Shown one piece after another: positions 1-8,052 of a stretch of 48,037 nt of DNA. A model generated the notes under the pieces. The model saw only the letters and a list, made by a program, of their open reading frames with translations, was not told the DNA's origin and did not search any database. This stretch comes from Elusimicrobiota bacterium. Its GTDB lineage: Bacteria > Elusimicrobiota > Elusimicrobia > UBA1565 > UBA9628. The position numbers and the translations under genes are program-made. The stretch is taken from positions 1 to 48,037 of the forward strand of contig JACRDQ010000004.1 in the NCBI GenBank assembly GCA_016218545.1, given 5' to 3'. Position 1 is the first letter of the stretch; each line of letters begins with the position of its first letter.

Positions 1-1912
1 AGACCAGGATGCCGCCCTCCTGCATCCACCGCAGCACCGTCGACGCGGTCAGGCCCGTCCGGTTCTTGCCTTCCTCGCCGAACGTCTCCCGGGCGATCAA
101 GTCCTTGTTCCGCGTGTACTCGTTCATCGACACCATCCACAACTCGTTGCCGGTGAGCTTCGCCAGCATGGTCGCGATCCAGGTCTTGCCGCCGCCGGTC
201 TCTCCGATGTAGAGGATGTGCTGGCGCAGCGAGAAGCCCTTCAGGGTGTCGTAGAGCAGTCTCTTGTTGGCGGGCAGGTTCAGGGCCTGCCAATCCTTCT
301 CCGAGATGCCGAGGTCGCGCACAGGCGCAGGAGTTCGGGGCCTGCCGAGCAGCGCTGAGAGCGCGGCCTTGGCCTTCTGGAACAGGGTGGGCTCGGGCTT
401 GGCCTTCTTTGCGATGGGGAAGGAGAACTCGCCGATGTGGAGTCTGGCATCAGCCACGTACATGGGGTTCTGCTCAGCCCAGCGCCTGACAGAGTCATCC
501 GGCATCTGCGGGGAAGCCAGGTCTTTGACCTGGAAGGCCACGACCTTGGAGCCTGCTCCGAGATAGACCGTGTCCTCGTCGAGTGACACGGTGGGCATGA
601 CTCCCTCGCTATCCAGGCCCTGCACAGGGAAGAGGCGGTGCCTTCCTGTGCCGGTCTCCCAGATCACCAGGCCCTGCGGGGTCGCGGCGTAGATGGATGC
701 CATGGCCGGGTCGGGCGCGACTGCCAGGACTTTGTAGGGGATGGCGCCCAAGTCCTCTGCCTGGCCAGTGGCTGCCGAGCCGCGCCAGAGCCTGGTGCCT
801 GCTTGGGTGCGCTGGAGGTAGAGGCCCTTGCCAGCCGGGGTCACGGAGCCCGGGTCGTCTCCGGGCAGCGATGCTTGCAGTCTTCCGCTCTCCACGTAGA
901 TGCCGCCGCCGGAGCTCTTGAACCTCTTGCCAGGCAGGTGGAAGGTCATGGTGTCGTCGGATGCCGAGGTCTCGCCCTGGACCATGGCTGTGATGGAGTC
1001 AGCTTCGAGGGGAAGGTCAGGGTAGGTCCTGGCGTAGAGGAGGTCCAAGTCCCAGCGCCGCAAGGCGTTGCCGCTGACCACGAAGACCTTGTTCGTGCCG
1101 GCCACGGCGAACCTGGTCACAGGCCCGTCACCGGCGGAGTAGGCTGCCACGACCTTGTGCTTGAGCGAGTAGACCACAAGCCTGCCCTGCGGATCGATCC
1201 AGTAGAGGTGGTTGCCGTACGCTGTGGCGTGCTTGGAGCCGTTCGGAGGCTCGAAAGCCGAGCTCGCCGCAGGAGGCAGCTCGTCAGCAGAGGTCTTCTT
1301 GAAAGGCCTGGGGGTCGAGAAGTCCTTGAGCAGGGACAAGGACCGGCCCTCGTTGAGGCTGAGGCTCTTCTCAGTGATGAAGAAGACCGAAGCCTGAGCC
1401 TTGGTAGGAGGGTCGAGCTTGGCCCAGAGGGGAGCGCCTGGCAGGGGCTCGAGCGGGAGCTGAGCAGGGGAGAGGAGATGCTCAGGGAACCGCTCTTGCT
1501 CGCTCTCAGGCTTGGACCCGTCAAAGACCCTGGAGAGCCTGGTCCAGAGCCCTTCGTCGGCGGTCTTGGCAGAGTCTTCCTGGCTGGCCGGGTCAGCCAA
1601 GCCCAAGGAGGGGACCATGCCAGGCAGCACGGCCGGGACTGCTGCGCCGGGCTCGAAAGCGGTTGGAAGGAGCAGGGCCTTGGCTTGGGCCTGGAGCTCG
1701 GGCAAGGGGGCAGCCACGCTGGGCAAGCTCAAGGAGCTCTGCCCTGCTAGCGGCGAAGGCGCGGCGAGGGAGGGGGTCGCATTCCATGCCTGGCTAGCCA
1801 ACACAGGGAGGCTGACAGAGGGCCTGACCACTGCTTGCTTGATGGTCCCGGCTGATGCCAGGGACGCAAGCGAAGCTAGCGCGACGGAAACGAGGACCCG
1901 ACACCTGGTCAC
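1..1912 (-). CDS. Exported propeller-AAA ATPase protein, partial (C-terminus beyond window)
   Basis: An uninterrupted minus-strand frame of about 637 codons begins with GTG at 1912 and is still open at position 1. A TAG lies four codons upstream of the GTG, so no earlier start in frame is near. Residues 1-22 (MTRCRVLVSVALASLASLAS, then AG) look like a Sec signal peptide. A proline/serine-rich linker follows to about residue 210, then a region of repeated beta-propeller-like strands (roughly 220-480) with GLYLQRT- and GLVIWETGTG-type segments. At about residue 569 a Walker A motif (GETGGGKT) opens an AAA domain of the dynein-related/MoxR kind, continuing with a YTRNKDLIARETFGE segment and ending just before the expected Walker B. 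An exported ATPase is odd. No Shine-Dalgarno site is seen; a TAGAAT hexamer ends 6 bases before the GTG. The function is unknown. Confidence 0.75.
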   Translation of the reverse strand, partial: MTRCRVLVSVALASLASLASAGTIKQAVVRPSVSLPVLASQAWNATPSLAAPSPLAGQSSLSLPSVAAPLPELQAQAKALLLPTAFEPGAAVPAVLPGMVPSLGLADPASQEDSAKTADEGLWTRLSRVFDGSKPESEQERFPEHLLSPAQLPLEPLPGAPLWAKLDPPTKAQASVFFITEKSLSLNEGRSLSLLKDFSTPRPFKKTSADELPPAASSAFEPPNGSKHATAYGNHLYWIDPQGRLVVYSLKHKVVAAYSAGDGPVTRFAVAGTNKVFVVSGNALRRWDLDLLYARTYPDLPLEADSITAMVQGETSASDDTMTFHLPGKRFKSSGGGIYVESGRLQASLPGDDPGSVTPAGKGLYLQRTQAGTRLWRGSAATGQAEDLGAIPYKVLAVAPDPAMASIYAATPQGLVIWETGTGRHRLFPVQGLDSEGVMPTVSLDEDTVYLGAGSKVVAFQVKDLASPQMPDDSVRRWAEQNPMYVADARLHIGEFSFPIAKKAKPEPTLFQKAKAALSALLGRPRTPAPVRDLGISEKDWQALNLPANKRLLYDTLKGFSLRQHILYIGETGGGKTWIATMLAKLTGNELWMVSMNEYTRNKDLIARETFGEEGKNRTGLTASTVLRWMQEGGILV

Positions 1913-1918
1913 GCAGAG

Positions 1919-1924
1919 ATTCTA
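1919..1924 (-). promoter_or_regulatory. Putative -10 box of a leaderless promoter for the AAA protein
   Basis: TAGAAT is read on the minus strand, six bases before the GTG start at 1912. No convincing -35 box is seen. The same TAGAAT-N6-start arrangement occurs before the genes starting at 11622, 25647 and 31307. Confidence 0.4.
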
Positions 1925-2041
1925 TCAGTCCTGCAATGCTCCTCTGTGCGCCCGAGGACCCAGGCAACCGGCCTATTTCGGCCCTGCCATGGGTGGGCCG
2001 AACGGACCACGGCCATGTGTTGTTTTGTACCATAAAGAGGC

Positions 2042-3754
2042 ATGGGACCTGGAGAGCGCGGACCTGACCAGGGAGAGGTCCCTGTCCGGTACAGGCCGGG
2101 CAGGGCCGGCTGGGAGCTCTTCTCTTCCCTGGTAGATCGGGCTCTGCCTTCCTGGTCCTTGGAAGGGCTGAGGTTCAGCGATGCCGCCATCACGTTCTCC
2201 GTCTCCAAGCAGGACCTGCGCCTGGATTGGGAGCTCCTGCCTCCGGCCGCGGACCCGAACCGCTCGCAACTGCGCAACGCCAACATGGCTCTGCGTCCAG
2301 GCGGGGACCGCAAGCAGCAGGAGGCAGGGCCGAAGCCCGATGCCCAGGCCGGCGCCCTGTTCCGGGTCTTTGGCGCAGCGCCTTTCGCGGGCCTCTGCGC
2401 CAAGCTCAAGGCTGACGGGCTCCTGCACTCCGACCCTCAGGCTCCCCAGCCGCAGGCGAGGCTTGAGCGCTTCTTCAGGGCCGAGGACCACGGCCGGGAC
2501 TGGTGGAGGTTCTTCTATCCCCGCAAGCCCTTCCTCGAGGAGGAGGTCGTGCTCGGGGACAAGGTCGCGGTGGTCTCCCATGCCACGTCCGAGTGCAGGG
2601 CCAATGGCCCGCAGAGGTCGCTCTCGTCTTTGCGCTTGTTCGCCGATGACCGCTTGCCGCGCTCCAGGCGCGATGTCCTCTATTACGACACGGACATCAA
2701 TGAGAAGGACGTGGCCCAGGGCAGGACCCTGACCAAGCTCAACGCGAGGCTGAGCGAGGTGGCGTCCACTGCCAAGCCGGGCTTCATCCACCTCATGACC
2801 ACGTGCTTGCCTGAGCTGGTAGGCGACGATCCTCAGCCATTCATCAAGAAGCTCCAGGCCGAGACCGGGACGACGGTGGTCTGGACCTCCAAGACCAGGG
2901 ACCCCGGCATCTCGTTCAATGACGTCGTCTTGAAGATCGTGTCCGGAGTGCGCTTCAAGAAGAAGCGCGATCCCAGGAGCGTGATCCTGGCAGGCACGGA
3001 TGAGGGCCGCTCAGCAGCGGAGATGACCAGGATCTTGTCCTTGCTGGGACTCAAGGTCGCTGCGAGGATGTTCCCGTACCTCGACATCCGCGGCATGCCG
3101 GGCGTTCCGTCCGCCTCCGCCCTGGTCTGGGTGGACCCTGTAGGCTGGGAGCGGTTCCACGACGACCATTTCATCAAGAGCGGGCTCGACGTGGTGCGCT
3201 ATCACCCGCCGTATGGGCTCCAAGGGACCAAGGCTTGGCTCAGCCGGGTCGCTTCAGTGCTGGGTCGAGACATGGACAAGGCCGGGGCTGTCGAGGCGGG
3301 CCATGCCAAGGCTCTGGCGGAGCTGAGGTCCTGCATGGCAGGCAAGACCGCTGTCCTGGTCGGCGACCGCTCTGACTTGGAAGCCATGGTCCTGCGCGGA
3401 CAGCCCATGGGCTTCTCGCCCGCGGCGGTGCTCGCTGAGATGGGGCTCAAGGTCCGGTGCTTCGTCTACGAGCCTGACCCGGGAGCCTGGGGCGCGGAGC
3501 CCCGGAGAGAGGGGGGAGTGGGGTTCGAGCCTTTCAGGACACGGGCCGAGCTGTCCAAGCTCCTGGCCGACGGAGTGGAGCTCGCGTTTTCGCACCTCAA
3601 CCATGACCCGCGCTTGTCCGCGGCCGGGGTCGCAGGGTTCTGCGAAGCTGATTTCGAGGTGGGAGTGGAGGGGTTCCTGCGTGCCGGGCACCGGCTCCTC
3701 AAGCGCGTGCGCACCATGCCCTTGCCCAGGCACCGGAGGTTCCTTCCCCTGTGA
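2042..3754 (+). CDS. Nitrogenase component 1-like oxidoreductase, large subunit (NifD/NifE/BchN superfamily)
   Basis: 570 residues. Residues 211-264 carry the family's core: a YYDTDINEKDVAQG stretch followed by TTCLPELVGDD (Cys255), matching the third cluster cysteine and LIGDD signature of nitrogenase-type subunits. Cys185 in SHATSECRANG lies where the first P-cluster cysteine would be. Two further Rossmann-like segments (from about residue 313, VILAGTDEGRSAAEM, and about 445, GKTAVLVGDRSDLE) correspond to the later domains. The first roughly 165 residues have no obvious counterpart in NifD. The next gene overlaps it by GTGA, so the two are coupled and likely form a heteromer. No NifH/BchL-type reductase or Nif maturation gene is in the window, so it is not a standard nitrogenase. 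The start is uncertain: ATG 2042 has only a weak upstream signal. Arg codon AGG is frequent here. Confidence 0.72.
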   Translation: MGPGERGPDQGEVPVRYRPGRAGWELFSSLVDRALPSWSLEGLRFSDAAITFSVSKQDLRLDWELLPPAADPNRSQLRNANMALRPGGDRKQQEAGPKPDAQAGALFRVFGAAPFAGLCAKLKADGLLHSDPQAPQPQARLERFFRAEDHGRDWWRFFYPRKPFLEEEVVLGDKVAVVSHATSECRANGPQRSLSSLRLFADDRLPRSRRDVLYYDTDINEKDVAQGRTLTKLNARLSEVASTAKPGFIHLMTTCLPELVGDDPQPFIKKLQAETGTTVVWTSKTRDPGISFNDVVLKIVSGVRFKKKRDPRSVILAGTDEGRSAAEMTRILSLLGLKVAARMFPYLDIRGMPGVPSASALVWVDPVGWERFHDDHFIKSGLDVVRYHPPYGLQGTKAWLSRVASVLGRDMDKAGAVEAGHAKALAELRSCMAGKTAVLVGDRSDLEAMVLRGQPMGFSPAAVLAEMGLKVRCFVYEPDPGAWGAEPRREGGVGFEPFRTRAELSKLLADGVELAFSHLNHDPRLSAAGVAGFCEADFEVGVEGFLRAGHRLLKRVRTMPLPRHRRFLPL

Positions 3755-4965
3755 TCGGCATCCACCCGACCCTGCCGTTCCTCAACGGCGTGTACGTGGC
3801 CGTAGACGCGGTCCCGGGCGCCTACCTCATCGTGGACGGGCCCTACTGCGTGGCCACCAAGGCTGAGATGCAGCACTGCCACAACATCAGGTCCGGGGTG
3901 GTCAATCCCGTGGGCAGGCCCAAGGTCGTGCATACCGCAGGCTCGGTCGCGACCGAGGATGTGGCCTGGCTGGCGAGCGACCGGGTCGGCGCGGTGGAGC
4001 GGGTCTTCGAGCAGGTCTGCTCCTGGCCTGAGGCGTCGTCCGTGTACGCCACGTCCTTCGACTTCCACGAGCTGGTGGCGTTCCCGCTCAAGGAGCTCTG
4101 CCGGCGGTTCTCAGGCAGGAACTCCAAGCCCGTGCGCTTCATCCCGTCCGCTTCCTTGGCAGGCGATTGGCTCGACGGCTACGCCCGGTTCTGCGACACC
4201 TTGGCCAAGGACATGCCCCTGCCCAAGTCCAAGACCAAGCCTCGCAGCGCTGCCTTGGTCGGCTATCTCTTCGACCGCGACGAGGGCGACCATAGGGGGA
4301 ACCTCAAGGAGCTCAGGCGCATGTTCTCGGCCCTGGGCTGGAGCGTGACTTCGGTCTGGCTCTCAGGGGCGCCTGAGGCCGACCTGGCCGGAGTGGCCGG
4401 AGCCTCGGTCATCGTGTCCCTCCCCTACGCCAGGCAGGCTGCCAAGGTCCTGGCCCGGCGCTTGGGCCTGCCTCTGGTGGAAGCAGGCCTGCCCTTGGGC
4501 TTGGGAGGCACGGAAGCCTTCCTTTCCACGGTGGGCCGGGCTCTGGGCTGCAAGGCCAAGGCGCTCGCATTCGCCCAGGCTGAGGCCAGGCAAGCGGTCG
4601 CCGCGACCCAAGCCCATGTCCAGCGCATCATCTGCGACAGGCAAGTCGTCATCCTCGAGCAGGACCCGGTCCTGGCCAAGGCCTTGAATGACCTGTGCGT
4701 GGAGTTGGGCTTGATCCCAACTGAGGCTGGTCCGCCGGACAAGGACGATCAGTCCAGGCCTGAGCGGACCGGTATCGAGTTCGGGTCGAGCCTGCGCGGA
4801 GGCTGGGAGGGCGCTGAGTTCCGCGTGGGCTACCCGAATTACGCGGACCACCCGATCCTGGACAGGCCTTTCCTCGGTTTTGCCGGCTTCCGGCACCTTG
4901 TAGACCGCGTCGCTTCAGCGGTCCTTTCGTACGAGTCGCAGAAGGGCCCTTCAGGCCCGAGATGA
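3751..4965 (+). CDS. Nitrogenase component 1-like oxidoreductase, second subunit (NifK/NifN/BchB-like)
   Basis: 404 residues from GTG 3751, overlapping the stop of the preceding subunit by four bases. The N-terminus (LNGVYVAVDAVPGAYLIVDG, then PYC) reads like the conserved entry of nitrogenase component 1 subunits, with Cys33 in the GPxxC position and Cys43 in MQHCHN. The third canonical cysteine is absent: the segment YATSFDFHELV (residues 99-109) replaces the usual TTC-x3-LIGDD. Cluster ligands would therefore be shared with Cys185 and Cys255 of the partner, as in other heteromeric members such as BchN/BchB. A later VILEQDPVLAKALNDL stretch fits the substrate-side domain. Length is close to BchN and shorter than NifK. 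Substrate unknown; candidates are tetrapyrrole-, sulfur- or carbon-bond-reducing relatives rather than N2. Confidence 0.68.
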   Translation: MIGIHPTLPFLNGVYVAVDAVPGAYLIVDGPYCVATKAEMQHCHNIRSGVVNPVGRPKVVHTAGSVATEDVAWLASDRVGAVERVFEQVCSWPEASSVYATSFDFHELVAFPLKELCRRFSGRNSKPVRFIPSASLAGDWLDGYARFCDTLAKDMPLPKSKTKPRSAALVGYLFDRDEGDHRGNLKELRRMFSALGWSVTSVWLSGAPEADLAGVAGASVIVSLPYARQAAKVLARRLGLPLVEAGLPLGLGGTEAFLSTVGRALGCKAKALAFAQAEARQAVAATQAHVQRIICDRQVVILEQDPVLAKALNDLCVELGLIPTEAGPPDKDDQSRPERTGIEFGSSLRGGWEGAEFRVGYPNYADHPILDRPFLGFAGFRHLVDRVASAVLSYESQKGPSGPR

Positions 4966-4981
4966 CGGTGGAGGTGTGCTC

Positions 4982-5476
4982 ATGGGCAAGTTGATGTCCG
5001 GCGTTCTCGCAGCGGCGGTCTTCCTCGGTCCGGCGCTCCAGTGCCGGGCCAATGAGCCTGGGGCTGGCCAGAGGCCTGAGCCCAAGCAGGACTGGAAGAA
5101 CGCTTCGGCCGTGCCTGCCGAGAGGGGGCTCTCGGTCCCTGATGTTGACGACGCCGGAGCCATGCTCATCGTGGACTTCGAGGTGAGGCACGGCGACAGG
5201 GTCGGCAAGTGCAGCGTGGCTGTGGAGGAAGGCAGCCAGGCCAACTATTCCTCGCGCGGGAACAAGTCCGGCCAGGACCTCATGTGCAACGTGCTCCCGG
5301 TCTTGGTGCCTGGGGGCAAGGAAGCGCGCATGGAACTCCAGGTCGAGCTCTCAGCGCCGGGCAAGGACAAGGTCGCGTTCCAGGTCCAGACCTCGGTCCG
5401 GGTGGCCCTGGGAGTGGAGAAGGTCCTGGTGGATTCTCCGGACGGCAGGCTCACGGTCAAGGTCCGCAAGCTCTAG
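4982..5476 (+). CDS. Small exported protein of unknown function
   Basis: 164 residues from ATG 4982, chosen because GGAGG (4970-4974) lies 7 bases upstream; a GTG at 4976 would leave 1 base. Residues 1-23 (MGKLMSGVLAAAVFLGPALQ, then CRA) form a signal peptide. The mature part is beta-rich, with two cysteines (GKCSVAV and DLMCNVL) that could form a disulfide. It begins 16 bases after the nitrogenase-like small subunit and is probably co-transcribed with it. I do not recognise the family. Its TAG stop lies at the very edge of the MITE-like element. Confidence 0.7.
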   Translation: MGKLMSGVLAAAVFLGPALQCRANEPGAGQRPEPKQDWKNASAVPAERGLSVPDVDDAGAMLIVDFEVRHGDRVGKCSVAVEEGSQANYSSRGNKSGQDLMCNVLPVLVPGGKEARMELQVELSAPGKDKVAFQVQTSVRVALGVEKVLVDSPDGRLTVKVRKL

Positions 5477-5697
5477 GAGTGTGTCCGAGTAATGGCATGC
5501 TGGAAGGGGCCGCTCGCCGTCGGGCCTGCGCAAAGGAGTTACTCCCTTCCGCAGGTCCCTGCGGCGATATCGCCGCAGGGGCTGCGCCTTCGTTGCTCGT
5601 CACTCCGATAGCTACGGCTATCGTCGTCCCTCGCGTCTCGGCTCGCTCCGACGGCGAGCGGCGCAGGCGCATGCCATTACTCGGACACACTCCTCTA
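5472..5697. mobile_element. MITE-like palindromic element with 25-bp terminal inverted repeats and TCTA duplication
   Basis: Bases 5476-5500 (beginning GGAGTGTGTCCGAG) are a perfect inverted repeat of 5669-5693. A second perfect 15-bp inverted pair lies inside (5509-5523 and 5648-5662, GCCGCTCGCCGTCGG). The centre holds a 20-bp perfect palindrome (5559-5578, core GCGATATCGC) and a small hairpin (5607-5622). The ends are flanked by TCTA (5472-5475 and 5694-5697), which looks like a target-site duplication. No coding frame of note is inside. This is the form of a non-autonomous miniature transposable element. It separates two convergent genes and could also act as a two-way transcription barrier. 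Confidence 0.72.
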
Positions 5698-8052
5698 GCG
5701 GATCCCGGTCAAGGACCCGTCCTTGGTCAGGCTGAGCAGGCGCTTGCGCGCCAGGTCCAAGGCAGGGCCCTGGGACCCGTTCTTGAGGATGTCGGCGTAG
5801 ACCTGGGCCGCTTTCTTGGGCTTGCTCTCCAGCTCGTAGAAGAGCCCCAGCCTGGCCAAGCCGCTCAAGCGGTGAGGGTCATTGAAGGGCTTGAGCTTCC
5901 AGAGCGCTTCATAGGCTTTCTTGGCCAGGGCCTTCTTCCTGGTCTTCTCGTAGCACCTCCCCATGCTGAAGAGGGCCTGGGTTCGGTTGACCGTGGCCTT
6001 GGCATAGGCCAGAGCGGCTGCCGCGTGCCTGCCTGAAGCCTCCCTGAGCAGGCCGATCTCGAAGTAGGCCCAGCCGGCCTTTGGGTGCCTGGGGAAGGCC
6101 TTCACGAAGTGCTCGAGGCTGGCCAGGCTCTTGGCCTTGTCTCCGGCCTTGAGCTGGGAGAGCACGGCATTGTAGCCGGCATCCGAGGCCAGGGAGTCCG
6201 CTCCTCCGACCGCTTGCATGGTCTCGGCGCTGCCCTGGAAATCCCCTGCAGCGTGCAGGGCCAGGCCTTTCTTGAACAGGGCTTCGCGGGCCCGCTTGCC
6301 GCCGGGGTAGCGACGCAGGAGCTGGTCGAAGGCGTCCGCGGCCAGCCTGTGGCCTCCCATCTCATGGAGACACTCGCCCTTGAGCATGAGCCCCTCCTCC
6401 ATCCTGGGAGAGTCCGGATACTCTGCTTCGAAGCGCTGGAGCAGGGGCACGGCCTTGCGGCAGTCTCCCTGGCGGTGGGCCTGGGCAGCCAGGTTCCAGC
6501 GCAGGTTGGCCACGATGGGGTGGTCCGGGAACATCTCAGCAGCCTTGAGAAACCCAGGGTCGTCCTTGGCTCCCATCCAGTAGGAGGTCAGGAGCAGGGT
6601 GGCCACCTCGGGCTTGCGCGGGTCATCCGGGAACTCGGCAAGGAACTTCCAGTGGATGGGTATGGCTGCGCGGTAGTTCTTGCGGTTGTAGTGGAGCTGG
6701 GCCTCCAGGAGCAAGGATTCGCGTCTGTTCTCAAGGCCTCCCTCGGACATCTTGCGGTAGTTCGCCACCGCTGCCTGGGCTTGGCCGGTCTCGTCGTAGA
6801 GCAGGCCGAGCTGAAGACGCGCGTCCGGAGCGTACACCGTGTCCGGGAAGCGCGCCACCAGGCTCTCGAAGCCCTGCACGGCCGCGCGGCGGTCCCCTGC
6901 CCACTTGAGACTGAGCGCCCGGTGGTAGAGGGCCATGGTCCTGCTCGGGTCGCGCGGGTAGGCGCCTGCAAAGGCTTCATAGGCCTCGGCAGCCTCCCGA
7001 TAGCGCCGCAATCTGTAGAGCAGGTGTCCCCTGGACAGGGCAGCGGCGGAGGCCAGGTCGTCGAGGTCGTGGCGGTCAGCCTCGGACACGGCCCGGTCCA
7101 TGAGCTTGAGGCTGGGGCCGTAAAGTCCCTGTCTGGCTTGGGCTTCGGCCAGGGCGGAGAGGGCGTAGGCCTTGAGCGGGGTGTCCAACTGGGACTCGGC
7201 CACGGACCGGTACTTGGCCTGGCTTGCTTGCGGGTCGCCTTTGAGCTCGTCGCACGCAGCGGACCAGACCGCGCCGGCTGCCTGCCAGCGGTCCGGGTCG
7301 CGGGACGGCCGGTCGGGCAGGTCCTCCGAGATCCATGAGCAGTTCTTCAGGGACACGGCAGCTGAGCCCAGGAGGTAGGCTGCCCTGCTGCGCAGTTCCG
7401 GGGAGCCTCCGCGCGCCGCGCGCAGCAGGATGGGAGCGGCCTTGGCCGGCTGGACCTTGAGGTAGAGCATGCCTTCGAGGAGCCGGGCTTCGCCTGCCAG
7501 CTCGTGGTCCGGGTCCGAGGAGAGGAACCCCCTGGTCTGGACCAGGGCTTCGCGCCAATCCTGTCTTCGCAGGCTCTCCCGGATGCGCGAGAGCCTGGCT
7601 CCGGGACGGCTGGCCAGGGGCTCGAGCTCCACGGGCTCCTCGCCTTCCACGCGGATGCGCTCTCCGCGGTCGATGAGGGCGAGGAGCTGCCTGCCCTTGA
7701 CCGCGAAGTCCGAGTCAGGATAGCGGTTGATGAGGATCTCGAGGTGTCCTCGCGCCTCCTCCACCCTGCCCTTGGTCGCGGCGAGCAGAGCGCTGCGGTA
7801 GAGGTCCAGGGCCATGACCGGGCTCGAGGGGTCCCTCATGTTCACGCTGGTCTCGAGGGATTCTCCGAAGGTGTCCTGGGCGCCCGAGTAATCCCCGCTC
7901 TGGAGCTTGAGCTCGCCGAGGATGGCCGAGCCCTCCATCTTGAGCGAGTCCCAGCCGTCGAGGGACGCGGACTTCTTCCTGCTCTCGGCCGGGGCGGCGG
8001 AGACGGACGAGCCCAGGAGGAGGCTCAGGGCGAAGATGAGGCTCGGCTTCAT
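5695..8052 (-). CDS. Large exported TPR-repeat protein
   Basis: 785 residues from ATG 8052, which overlaps the stop of the TonB-like gene as ATGA. The frame is open further upstream, but that part is arginine/proline junk overlapping the TonB gene. Residues 1-18 (MKPSLIFALSLLLGSSVS, followed by AA) form a signal peptide. The rest is a long run of tetratricopeptide-type helical pairs (for example ALYHRALSLKWAGDRRAAV and ARLQLGLLYDETGQAQAAV), similar in style to BamD/YbgF and PgaA-like periplasmic TPR proteins. No catalytic motif is visible. It probably acts as a periplasmic scaffold in an envelope complex with the TonB-like partner. The stop codon abuts the MITE-like element. Confidence 0.8.
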   Translation of the reverse strand: MKPSLIFALSLLLGSSVSAAPAESRKKSASLDGWDSLKMEGSAILGELKLQSGDYSGAQDTFGESLETSVNMRDPSSPVMALDLYRSALLAATKGRVEEARGHLEILINRYPDSDFAVKGRQLLALIDRGERIRVEGEEPVELEPLASRPGARLSRIRESLRRQDWREALVQTRGFLSSDPDHELAGEARLLEGMLYLKVQPAKAAPILLRAARGGSPELRSRAAYLLGSAAVSLKNCSWISEDLPDRPSRDPDRWQAAGAVWSAACDELKGDPQASQAKYRSVAESQLDTPLKAYALSALAEAQARQGLYGPSLKLMDRAVSEADRHDLDDLASAAALSRGHLLYRLRRYREAAEAYEAFAGAYPRDPSRTMALYHRALSLKWAGDRRAAVQGFESLVARFPDTVYAPDARLQLGLLYDETGQAQAAVANYRKMSEGGLENRRESLLLEAQLHYNRKNYRAAIPIHWKFLAEFPDDPRKPEVATLLLTSYWMGAKDDPGFLKAAEMFPDHPIVANLRWNLAAQAHRQGDCRKAVPLLQRFEAEYPDSPRMEEGLMLKGECLHEMGGHRLAADAFDQLLRRYPGGKRAREALFKKGLALHAAGDFQGSAETMQAVGGADSLASDAGYNAVLSQLKAGDKAKSLASLEHFVKAFPRHPKAGWAYFEIGLLREASGRHAAAALAYAKATVNRTQALFSMGRCYEKTRKKALAKKAYEALWKLKPFNDPHRLSGLARLGLFYELESKPKKAAQVYADILKNGSQGPALDLARKRLLSLTKDGSLTGIR

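Noticed and set aside
638..1750. Long plus-strand open frame opposite the exported AAA protein
   Set aside because: Composition is Gly/Arg/Val/Leu-rich without domain motifs, whereas the minus strand has a continuous frame with signal peptide and Walker A. It is a GC-driven shadow.
2042..4965. Assignment as true nitrogenase NifDK
   Set aside because: The second subunit lacks the third cluster cysteine, and NifH and all maturation genes are absent from the window.
5476..5693. Reading the long inverted repeat as only a bidirectional terminator
   Set aside because: Length, nested palindromes and the TCTA duplication fit a mobile element better, though it may also stop transcription.
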